Part shown: one piece after another, positions 47,788 to 56,932 of the stretch
Numbering within the stretch: the first letter of the stretch is position 1
How the letters are laid out: each line of letters starts with the position of its first letter
Assembly (NCBI GenBank): GCA_000708835.1
Contig: DF236980.1
Coordinates: forward strand, 225,999 to 289,998
Source of the DNA: Klebsormidium nitens
Lineage: Eukaryota; Streptophyta; Klebsormidiophyceae; Klebsormidiales; Klebsormidiaceae
Direction of reading: 5' to 3'
DNA: 64,000 bases
Position numbers and translations under genes: made by a program
Notes under the pieces: model-generated
The model's input: only the letters and a program-made list of their open reading frames with translations
The model's database searches: none
Told to the model about the DNA's origin: nothing

Positions 47788-48446
47788 GACTTTGTCCAAG
47801 AAATTCTAAGAAGACTGTTAGGCCGACCGACTCAATTCACGAAGTTTTAGTTGAAGGATTGCTTGCCACACAATGTTCATATGTGACCGCCCTATCAGGC
47901 TGCTCGAAAGAAGATCGCTCACCGCCAACTTTTTTGACCATGTGGCTGACATCAGTGCAATCATTGTCTGCACGCGAGGAGAACCAAGAACATAGGTATG
48001 CACCACTGCAGCGAAAGTGGATGCAGGCACGCTTTTGGAAGTCATAGCTTATGTCTTACAAGCGTGGGGAGGCCAGTAGTTTGAACCATCGACGCAAAGA
48101 AAGGTGACAGCAGCACGATCGAACGGTTTGCCGGCTGTTTTCAGAGGGGTCCCTCAAGAGAGTCTTATACGCTATTCGCCGAGTGCACCTGTTGCAAATT
48201 AATGCTCTGATCGACAGTGAAGAAGGAGATCCAGCTGATCAGGGGGTCGATCTGCGCTTTCCCCCTAGCTCATCTTCCCTCTCATTTTGGCTCATGGTCT
48301 TTCCAAGACTCTGTGGAGAAGAACAAGGCATAGATAACCCACCCTAGAGCGCTAGCTGGCGGCAAAACATCTGTCCCGCGGATGCAGCATATGAACCTGG
48401 CCAATTTCAACCAGCCCACTTCAGCAATCATTTCTTGATCACAGCC
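47788..48446. other. Divergent promoter region
   Basis: 659 bp between the start codons of SEN54 (-) and the AAAP transporter (+). No gene recognised. Confidence 0.45.
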
Positions 48447-49937
48447 ATGGTTCCTGCACCCAATGCAGACGACTCCCTCGACCCTCTGCTGCTAACCGAG
48501 GGCGGCAAGGCTCCTCTTGCACACATCCCCCCCAGACTTTCCCAACAGGAGACGCGCAATGCTGAGGTTGACATCATCTCGAATGCAGAAGATCCATTGC
48601 TAGGCAAGGCCCAGAGCTCTTCTCTTGGTTTTACAAAGCTAGATCTTCTCGAAGCGATCGACGGCCGGGCACTGGCGGGTGCGGGCACCGCAAACCAGCT
48701 CCAGACGATCTTCAACATCATCAACCTATACATGGGCATCGGAGTCTTTGTCATCGGGCACGCATTTGCTTTAGGCGGCTGGGCGACCCTCCTATTTCTC
48801 TTCCTCTTCAGCGCCGTCTTCTGCTTCAGCGCTCAGCTCCTGTGCGCGTCCTTTGAGAAGTTGCCCGGGGAAACCGCACCTAGTTACCCAGCCTTGGGTT
48901 TCCTGGCGGGCGGTGCGGTGGGGCAGTGGGGGGTATTTCTGGTCTCCGTCACGGAGTTCTTCGGCGACACCTGTATTCTGCTGTTATCCATTTGGCAGTC
49001 CTTGATTGTGCTCTTTCCCCCAAGCGGGGGAGTGTGCCTGGGGCTCGTGTGTTTAGATCCTAGGCAGTCCGTGATTCTAGCCACTTTGGTGGCGCTACTC
49101 CCGGCAATCTGGCTCCGGGGTTTCTCAAAGCTGACAGTGATAGCAGTGTCTGGGGTAGTGTCCAGTCTCGTGCTGACAGCTGTCATGGTGGGCACTGTCG
49201 TGATTGACCCAACATCAGCGCACGTGAGTGGGGAGGGATCACACCAGCACACGTTCCTCAGGGCCCCATCACTGCCAACCGGAATTGGTGTGATGCTCGT
49301 GTCGCTCTCAGGCCACCAGTCGCTGCCCTCTTTGAAGAGAAGTATGAGGCGCCCGCAGCATTTTGGGAGGTGTTTGTACGTTGCTTTTGGATCCATGTTT
49401 TTGTTGTACGCTGTAATGGGGAGCCTTTCCTACCAGTACTTTGGCGAGAGCTGCGACGTTCTGGTGACCCACAATCTCATCAAGTCAAGCGCAATTTCAA
49501 AGTGGGTCATCTTGCGGTTCGGCGCTTTTCGAGTTAGGTTAGCCCAAGTGCTCTCAGCCCTGCTCGCTCTTAGCGCATTCTCAACTACCCCGCCGGTAGT
49601 TCTTGTCTTGGGCGACCTGCTAATCGACATGACACAAGGGGGAGCACAAGGCCACGTGTCATCCTTGTTAGAAAGGGGTCTCCGAACAGCAGTTCTGCTG
49701 TTAGCTTATGCAGTTGCTATATTCTTTTATGACGTCTTGGGTCTACTTTTAAGTTTCATTGGGGGCGTTGCTAGCATGTGCTCTTCGTTGCTGCTACCTA
49801 GTCTCTTCTACTACTTGTTGCACCGAAATGAGATGATGCGTAGGCACCAGATCGTTGTAGGCAGCGTCATTTCTTTAGGAGCCGCAAGTGCAATTCTCAT
49901 CGGGGTCATCAACGTACAACAACTCAGCAACAATTGA
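48447..49937 (+). CDS. AAAP-family amino-acid transporter (AVT-like), intronless
   Basis: Single open frame of 496 aa starting at ATG 48447 (MVPAPNADDSLDPLLL). An acidic N-terminal tail of about 80 residues with two DPLL-type dileucine motifs, a vacuolar/endosomal sorting signal in other proteins, is followed by TM1 with NIINLYMGIGVFVIGHAFALGGW, the region where AAAP/AVT proteins keep their substrate-binding unwound helix. About eleven hydrophobic segments can be counted to the C-terminus, including a late SALLALSAFSTTPPVVLVLGDLL segment. SLSGHQSLPSLKRSMRRPQHF is the family's conserved loop (usually F-x-x-x-x-x-P-x-x-x-x-M-x-x-P). The likely role is proton-coupled export of neutral amino acids from the vacuole; this is family inference. 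It is the only intronless gene in the window. Confidence 0.8.
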   Translation: MVPAPNADDSLDPLLLTEGGKAPLAHIPPRLSQQETRNAEVDIISNAEDPLLGKAQSSSLGFTKLDLLEAIDGRALAGAGTANQLQTIFNIINLYMGIGVFVIGHAFALGGWATLLFLFLFSAVFCFSAQLLCASFEKLPGETAPSYPALGFLAGGAVGQWGVFLVSVTEFFGDTCILLLSIWQSLIVLFPPSGGVCLGLVCLDPRQSVILATLVALLPAIWLRGFSKLTVIAVSGVVSSLVLTAVMVGTVVIDPTSAHVSGEGSHQHTFLRAPSLPTGIGVMLVSLSGHQSLPSLKRSMRRPQHFGRCLYVAFGSMFLLYAVMGSLSYQYFGESCDVLVTHNLIKSSAISKWVILRFGAFRVRLAQVLSALLALSAFSTTPPVVLVLGDLLIDMTQGGAQGHVSSLLERGLRTAVLLLAYAVAIFFYDVLGLLLSFIGGVASMCSSLLLPSLFYYLLHRNEMMRRHQIVVGSVISLGAASAILIGVINVQQLSNN

Positions 49938-51337
49938 CTAGGATATTTATAATGATACTGCGCGCGCGCGAATCAACAGTAGTGGACAACCTTGAGTTGC
50001 TGATAATTCAAAAAGCATTGTCAGTTCATGACGACAATATCCCCGTTGGTTCTGGCGAGCAACGAGCATCTCAATGATATTGCAGTCCGGCGCATGTGAC
50101 GGGTTTCCATAAAGCTTCAACGCGCAAGTCTCGCGTTGGACACGTAGATGGTTGTGGTCTGGCTAAGTCAACATAATCCGAAGACCACGAATTGTGGTTA
50201 ATTGCAACAATTCTAAGGAGCGTCCCAACATGGTGGACAAAATCGACTTGGGGACTATATATGTTACGATTGTTTGTCACTGCGAGTATCAGATGGGATC
50301 ATGATGCGTCATGCATGATACTTCGCTCAGATCAGTGTGCCACAGCAAGAACAACGAATAAATTGAGAACAAGCGGGCTGTCAACGACTCGTGAGAACGA
50401 GGCGAGGCGCAGGTTTGCTGCATCATGTCCATATCCGTACACTAGCCAAATCTATGATGACTTCAGTAAGGCGGCAGCTACTCGGATGATTGATGCACCT
50501 GAGATTGTGCGCGTACGGTCGAAGCGTATATTTCTAAGCATATCGGGCATACGAAGTCTTCGTTACGTCAAGAAAAGCTAGTCACTCAATTTCTGATGGC
50601 CGCTCACATCCTGATCCTTCGGGGTCATTGGTTGGATGCGATTATTGTTTGCATTACTTCATTTTCTCGTATGCTAAATGAGATAAGGTTGCGCCGCGTG
50701 ACGATTGCGGGTACCAGACGTTTCGAGGACGTCGAAGATAGTAAGCATGGTCAGCTTGGCATGTGTGCTCTCCAGCAGCTCAGATTACCAGGACGCATCG
50801 CTTTGCTGTTGACTTTCTTATCTCAACAGTGGGTTGCGGCGCAAAACTTGGCTCTTGACTGGCTGCTTGACCAGCAATGTTGCACCGCTGTCTTTCGGAC
50901 CATTGACCTTAAGAAGTCTTTGAGCCGAAGCCGAAGGCTGTTCCCCACAACGTACCTTTCGCTAACTTGAACAGATCATTGTTTGAGCGCCTGCTATCTC
51001 AAAGCAGAGTTTCACAGCAGCCTTGAAGACTTTGAAGCAGATCAGCCCTGGATATGGCCCCATGTGGTCCTTTGCGTTCGAAGTGTGAAAATCAAACATC
51101 CTAGTAATGCACCTATGCATCTACGTCTCCGATCCGTCCAGAGATGAAGAGATCAGCAGCTTTCAATGTACTAGCATCCTCTTTTTGTAGGACTGCTTTG
51201 GCTCTCTGCAGTTCTCGTTCAACGCATGCATTTCCAAGTTCAGCGAATCTTCCTTTCTCATGTGCATGTATCGTTCTGATGTGGCATCTACTTGGACCTT
51301 TCACGCGGTAAGAGAAAGTAGGTAAGGATAAGCTCCT
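49938..51337. other. Gene-poor stretch
   Basis: No coding or RNA feature supported. A short GCGCGCGCG dinucleotide run lies just after the transporter stop (about 49961-49970). Open frames at 50192-50970 (+) have no family resemblance or clear splice sites. Confidence 0.45.
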
Positions 51338-51706
51338 TCAAATTTCACCAGGACCTTGAAAAACCTGGGAATGTTGAAGTCCTCGACCTCCCAGCTCCCA
51401 AAGTATCTCCTTGTTTATCCTTATGAACTTCCTAAAAACTGTAAGATCAAGCTCCGTCAAAGGGAAGGGATCTCCAATCACATCCAATGGCTCTTCGAGC
51501 TTGACACGAAACCAGTTTCCCATCGCTTTCCAATGTTCAAACTTATGCACTTTCAGATGTGGATACTTTTCCTGAGAAAGCTCTCCTGTTGTCAGCCAGA
51601 TGGACATTGGCAGTCCCGTCTCGCTTGGACTCAACCACGTCATGCTGAAGGCTTCATCTTAGCTCACAAGATCGCCGAGATAGTAACGGTACATGTCCTG
51701 GCAACA
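51338..51706 (-). pseudogene. Broken copy of unrecognised gene exon (paralogue of 54180-54554)
   Basis: Reads on the minus strand as YRYYLGDLVS, stop, then DEAFSMTWLSP, TGLPMSIWLTTGE, QEKYPHLKV, WFRVKLEEPLDVIGDP, LTELDLTVFRKFIRINKEIL. The same residues occur in the same order in the copy near 54.2-54.55 kb. An in-frame TAA follows LVS at about 51667, where the other copy has ACC, and two bases are missing after the WE codons near the 3' end compared with the other copy, which shifts the reading frame. An acceptor-like TTGCCAG precedes the exon as in the other copy. The family is not recognised. Confidence 0.6.
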
Positions 51707-52422
51707 AGGAAACTAGTCTTTGAGTCACCTTAGGAAGAAGAATTTAGTCAGGAGGTTCACTTCAGGATACGTGATACGCGCGGATCGACAATGTCACGGT
51801 AATCCGAGCATCCGAGAATCTCTCATTCTGGGTGGAGGGCTACTCAATCTGGTAACTTATGACACACTTATTTTGAGATGCCTATAACTGTTTCCAGCGG
51901 TCCTCCATCTCCGAGTGTCAGAGAAGAAGCTTTCTGTCGGACCTTGTGAAACTTTCAGCCAAGGATTCAGGAAACTTCATCTTTGCCGTCTGGGATTGTG
52001 AGCTGGAGCTTGGTTGCAGTTTCAGACGTGCTGCTGGACCTGTGAGATTCTATCATTGTCATCCAGATTGACCCAGAATGCCAATGCTCATCTTCTTCAG
52101 CCACGCCCTTCTTAAGACTCCTTCTTCGCTCATGATTACAGAGGATTACAGAGGATCTTGTTAAGTCCCTCACAAGATCGAAATCCCGTTTTTATCCAGA
52201 TCAGATCGTAGTATCCAGACGTTGTTTTGTCGATCGCTCTAAGGCGCTCGCACACAGATGAAACAAAGAGAGGAACCATCTGCAAGCGAGATTCAGAATC
52301 ACTGGACGTTGCGGTGAGAGCGCGGATTGGTTACTTCGTCGTCTGATTTATTCGAAGAAAGGTCGAAGCAGCTCATTTCCCGATCATCTTCTAAACACGC
52401 TGTAATCAACAATTGTGTTCAC

Positions 52423-52615
52423 CTTGCAGGAGCATGTTCCGGTTAGCACGCTACTCCAAGCAGCAACCCCGATTGTCCCCACACTAGCTGTTGGGACTAT
52501 AATGCCTTGCTTATCTCCTTGGATGGTCGGCAGGCTGAGGCCAGACTCCATGAGAGCAGAGGCTCCTCTTCGAAGGGTCTCGCACCCAAAGACGCCCCTG
52601 CTCCTACAGACACGT
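52423..52615 (-). repeat. Diverged direct repeat Y, copy 1 (possible exon)
   Basis: Minus-strand frame CRSRGVFGCE, GASALMESG, LPTIQGDKQ, AAWSSVLTGTCSCK followed by GTGAAC. It matches 55115-55300 at nucleotide and amino-acid level, and both copies keep the frame open and end in the same donor-like TGCAAG|GTGAA. This suggests a former or present exon of the duplicated gene. The surrounding order (X then Y) is the same in both segments. Confidence 0.55.
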
Positions 52616-52750
52616 AAAATGGATTTCCTGAAAGGGTGTACTTGTGTAAGTTTCTCTTCTTTCGTTCGTTGATGGATGGGTGATGGATGCTTGCAGTTTA
52701 TACGGATCAATGTCAACGTCTGATCGACGGAAGGCGGCTAAGAATGAATG

Positions 52751-52940
52751 GTGCATGGTCTCAACTTTCGCCAGCAGCTTTCTTCGAACTATTTTTAGCG
52801 GCTTGCAGCATACAGGCTCCTAGTTATGGGAAGAGATGTCACTTGGTGCATGGTCTCAACTTTCGCCAGCAGCTTTCTTCGAACTATTTTTAGCGGGTTG
52901 CAGCATGCGGGCTCCTAGTTATGGGAAGAAATGTCACTTG
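52751..52940. repeat. 95-bp perfect-to-near-perfect tandem duplication
   Basis: Copies at 52751-52845 and 52846-52940 differ at only a few positions (cggcttgcagcatacagg versus cgggttgcagcatgcggg; gagatg versus gaaatg). The very low divergence points to a recent event. No coding content recognised. Confidence 0.85.
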
Positions 52941-53249
52941 GTGGTATTTTTGGAGAAAAAGGTAGCAATCTTGTCAGCGACCTTGTCACCTGCCCTGATG
53001 CAAAGGCTGAATCGCAGCGGCGATGGCAAGGATCCTCTCAGATTCAAGTTGGATTCAGACGTTTGGAATCGACTCCAATCCCAGCTTTCAGCTGACTGCG
53101 AGCTCCTATTCCAGTGATTCCGGAACCCGATTTCAAATCAAACCAGCTTAACAATCAAAAGCACTCAGAAAGCATTCTCCGTGGCGGGGGATTAAGTACA
53201 CACGTAAGCGCTTACCTGGGAAACATCCCTGCAGTCTGCGCCCCCGCCA

Positions 53250-53475
53250 GCTGCATGGACTCCGATAACTCTCGTGTGACCTAAGAGCCGTGTGACCTAA
53301 GATAGGCACCCGGGAGACGGGTGGGGTTGGGCGCCTTGGTATGGTGGTTAGGGTGGGTTGGGGTGCGGAGCGGTTGATTAATTGGGTTAGGTTTTTAGTT
53401 TGAGGTGCCCGGGTTACTCGTATCTTGGGTCACACGCCCGTTAGGTCACACGAGAGTTACCGGTATGCTGCATGG
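53250..53475. mobile_element. MULE-like MITE, 208 bp, with 9-bp target-site duplication
   Basis: The element spans 53259-53466 and is flanked by the direct 9-mer GCTGCATGG at 53250-53258 and 53467-53475. The ends are inverted repeats of about 46 bp with roughly seven mismatches: the left end contains TAACTCTCGTGTGACCTAA and the right end the same on the complement. GTGTGACC occurs a second time inside each arm, and ACCCGGG/CCCGGGT extends the inverted symmetry. The interior is short, G/T-rich and non-coding. A 9-bp duplication and long terminal repeats fit Mutator-like elements. The paralogous segment at 55793-55801 has a single ACTGCATGG with the same flanks, i.e. the empty site. Confidence 0.82.
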
Positions 53476-54179
53476 CGCCAATGCGGAGCCTTTTATTTTG
53501 TCGGAAATTTATAGGTAGACTTTGATATCCGACGATGGCCTCGCGGCCGCTACCGCGACCCGGGGGTTTTGAGGCTTAGCAGGCGCGGCCGTGCCGCGCG
53601 TCAGGTGTGATACCGCGGCCGCGCGTAGAGAAAAAGCGGGGGGGAAATCTTGAAACGCATTGTATTAAAGATGACTTTGCAATAGCAAGAGTTCAGACGG
53701 ACAATGAACGTTGATTCAATGTTTGTTTCAGCAAGCTCCGTGCAGGTATATACGTTCCAAGCAAGGATGCCACTCTGGCGAGGACCACCAATTTCGTTGC
53801 TAGCCATGTTTTCCCCACGTCGTTCGCAGAACAGCAAAAGCAACGCGGTTCTGACAAGCGAAGGCCATTCAATGCCTTACAGTGAAGTGCATACTTAATT
53901 TAATACGGCAAGAATCATAACATTCTTTGCGGCGATTCACAGGTGCGCCTGATAAAATGCTGTTCGGCGCATCTGGTTTTTGCCTGTGACCTACTTTTAT
54001 AGAGAAGGCCGCCTCAGGGCGGGTTTCAAGTCTCTAACGGCGTTCGATGTAGCTCTCCAGTGTATGGTGATACCGGTAAGCTATTTGTAAACAGACTTCC
54101 TTGTAAGTATAGTCGTGCAAGCGAGCCATTCTGCTCGGATCCTGGAGGCGTCTTTCACGCAAGAAAAGTACGGACCCCT

Positions 54180-54554
54180 TCAAATTCCCACTAGCTTATC
54201 GAGAAGTTTGGAAACGCAAAACTCCACCTCCCAGAACTCCCAGAGTAACTCTTTGTTCAGTCTCATGAACTTTCTCACAACTGCGATATCGTCCTCCGTC
54301 AAAGGGTGCGGATCTCCGATCACTTCCATGGGCTCTTCGAGCTTGACACGGAACCAACTTCCCATCTGCGCTCTCCAATCGTAGTTACTTTGCACTTTTA
54401 GATGCGCGTACTTTTCCTGACAGTATTTGCTTGTTGTCAGCCAGATCGTCATCGGCAGTCCCGTACCGTCTCTGGGACTTAGCGACGTCATGCTGAAGGC
54501 CTCATCGTCGGTCACGAAGTCAGAAAGAAGGTAACGATACTGGCAACAAGAAAA
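54180..54554 (-). CDS. Unrecognised conserved exon, intact copy (gene model incomplete)
   Basis: Open minus-strand exon after a TTGCCAG acceptor: YRYLLSDFVTDDEAFSMTSL, TGLPMTIWLTT, QEKYAHLKVQ, WFRVKLEEPMEVIGDPHPLT, VVRKFMRLNKELLWEFWEVE, ending TGA at 54180. About 125 codons. A plausible upstream exon on the same strand ends LLSDSFTWEKKTWILRY followed by GTAAGT near 54630, and another open stretch with SWKKKFILEHWK lies at about 54697-54870 in a different frame. I do not recognise the family. The paralogue at 51.3-51.7 kb is broken by a stop and a frameshift, which argues that the sequence was once coding and that this copy may still be. The start codon and full exon set are not resolved. Confidence 0.4.
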   Translation of the reverse strand, partial: FSCCQYRYLLSDFVTDDEAFSMTSLSPRDGTGLPMTIWLTTSKYCQEKYAHLKVQSNYDWRAQMGSWFRVKLEEPMEVIGDPHPLTEDDIAVVRKFMRLNKELLWEFWEVEFCVSKLLDKLVGI

Positions 54555-55114
54555 ATACTGCTTTAGTCACCGCAACAAGAAGTTGAATCTCTAGGAAACT
54601 CGAGGAAGGGCAGATCCGAATTCCTTACTTACATATCTAAGTATCCACGTCTTCTTCTCCCAAGTAAAGCTGTCACTCAGCAAAACCGTTGGGTTTTCAT
54701 CCGAGTGTTCGAAAGATTTTCAGATTTGAACCGTGCTTGTCGGCAGCACTCCCTTCTGCATCTTTCCAGTGTTCTAGAATGAACTTCTTCTTCCAGCTCA
54801 TTATTTCAATACCCGCCCGTACATTTCTTCCCTCGAATACACCACCATTCAGCAAATCTGTCCCTGACAAACAGAGCAAGCCATTTACATAACCCAGATT
54901 AGACCATCACATCCAGGAATGATCTATCAGTCTAGTGCTGCCACACTGCAAATCTTTCCCACAGGAAGCTGAACCGAACTTTGGGTCCAGATTCACTCTA
55001 TCTTGGGGTCAAAACGCTTGGATTTTTATCGTTCTGAAGTTATCCAAGAGGGTCCAGGAGCAGCTCAATTCCTCAACAACTCGACCTCAATGCATCCAAT
55101 CGTCTCATCTTCAC

Positions 55115-55312
55115 CTTGCAGGAGCATGTTCCGGTCAGCACGCTACTCCAGGCAGCAGGCTCTGTTGTTATTCCACTACCTACTGGGCCTACAACGCGCT
55201 GCTTGCCCCCTTGGATGGTTGGAAGCCTAGCGCCGGACTCCAAAAGAGCGGAGGCGCCTCTGTGAAGCGGCTCGCACCCTAAGATGCCCCTGCTCCTGCA
55301 ATTGTTGCCCAA
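55115..55312 (-). repeat. Diverged direct repeat Y, copy 2 (possible exon)
   Basis: Second copy of the block at 52423-52615: CRSRGILGCEPLHRGASALL, LPTIQGGKQ, AAWSSVLTGTCSCK then GTGAAG. The offset to copy 1 is about 2.69 kb, close to the 2.85-kb offset of the adjacent exon copies, so both belong to one duplicated segment. Confidence 0.55.
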
Positions 55313-55399
55313 AAAGGACCCTAATAAAGTGCACTTGTTTTACTTCCTGCTCATGTCGTGTATTGAATTCACTGTCTAGCGAAAGTTGCATGTACTGAA

Positions 55400-56932
55400 G
55401 TATCTGAGAATCAGATTGTGCATCCCACCCGATTTTGCCGGCAGCTCTTGTGAACTAGCTCTTGACAATCAGCCCCACCAGGCAGGGTCCAAAGAGAGTG
55501 TGGTTAGTCATCATGTTGGTGAGTTCCTCTGAACTCTCAAAAGATACCTTCTCAGAAGTCACTCCTGAGCCGTATGCTGGTTGCAGCCGCAACGGCAAGA
55601 TGCGGCCTCCAAATCCGCCCTTAACTTCTACACTTCCAGACCTCAACTGCAAGCTCGTATCTCAATCTCAAAGCAAACCAAGGTGAGCGCATGAAGAAAG
55701 CTTTGAGGGACGCTTTCACTGTCAGGGCCGCGAGCTATCGACGAGACTCACCTCAAGAAGTTTCCCTGTAGAGTCCGCAAGACTGCCACCGACTGCATGG
55801 CGCCAATGCAGCGCTTCTTGGATTGAACTTTCTGACCAACAGCATGATACCATACTATAATTTATAAATGACTCAGTTACGTCACGGTTTGATCGACGGT
55901 GGCTTCGCGGCCGCCCTCCGCGCGTACCGCAGCTGACCGGAGGGTTTCGAGGTTTACCAGGTTTAGGACGCATGCATAAGTTACTCCAATTGTGCGAGCG
56001 TCGGATTCGGCCGCGCGCTGCCGCTCGTGATAAATTACACATCTGCATGGCCGCTCATGCAGGTTTTATCTGTGTTCTAGGACCTATCTGTGTCGAGCTC
56101 GAGCTGACGTACTGCTTAAACTCGCTCATCTCCTTGAGATCTGCCGCCTCGGACGTTGATACAAGGAACACACAGAGGCGGCCTGGGTCGATATGGCATG
56201 GCGGCATCGCGCGAAGTGAAAAACGGAAGTATGCCGCTGTTTTGCTGCATGTACTCATGGCCGGGCCCGGCTGTAGCTGCTCAGCATGTTTAAAACACAA
56301 ACATGTGTGACACGCGGTCAACAGCTCGAGCACATGCCGGGACGCGGCGTTCAAACAGTATACGTCCTTAACTAAAGATTCATACTTGCAACACTAATCG
56401 TAGAGACGTACCTAGATCACAATGATGCCATGCAGAACATGTCCAAGATTGACATCCGTATTAGCACGTACATGGCAGGCTGGCCGCGGGATTGGATAAA
56501 TAATGTAACTGAATGTACCTTTCTACTGAATCCTATCTCCCTTGATTGACAAATGTCACTTCATTGAAAAGCGGCAAAAGCGTACTCACAAAATGTTCAA
56601 TGAGATCGTTGATGCTTTCTTTGCATGGCACTCTGGAGTGAATGCATGAGGCGGGCCAGGAATACAGGCCGCCGCACGAGTATCCAAACGTGCATCCATT
56701 TCAGCCATGGGCGAGAATATTGAACGATACCTGTCTACTGTGTTACAACAAATGCGGACTGTGATCTGTACTGACCAGCGTTTGGAAGAGGCCGGGCAGC
56801 TAGCTACAAAGATTAGACGTATGCACTGCGGCAGTCGGGCACCTAATCGGCCCTCATCTGGTCGAGCAGTCTAGGAGAGCGCTCGCGACAAGCCCCTCGT
56901 TTCAATCATAGTCGGAATCCTCTACACGCACT
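55400..56932. other. Gene-poor stretch with end of the duplicated segment
   Basis: Contains the third matching block of the duplication (about 55780-55960, matching 53230-53600 apart from the MITE), including ctgcatggcgccaatgc and a GCGGCCGC-rich patch. A 65-codon open frame at 55455-55652 (-) could be a further exon of the unrecognised gene, without support. Nothing recognised from 56000 to the TIO stop codon. Confidence 0.4.

Noticed and set aside
53210-53480. Considered as a hairpin-forming regulatory RNA because of the long inverted repeat
   Set aside because: The flanking 9-bp direct repeats and the paralogous empty site identify it as an inserted transposable element.
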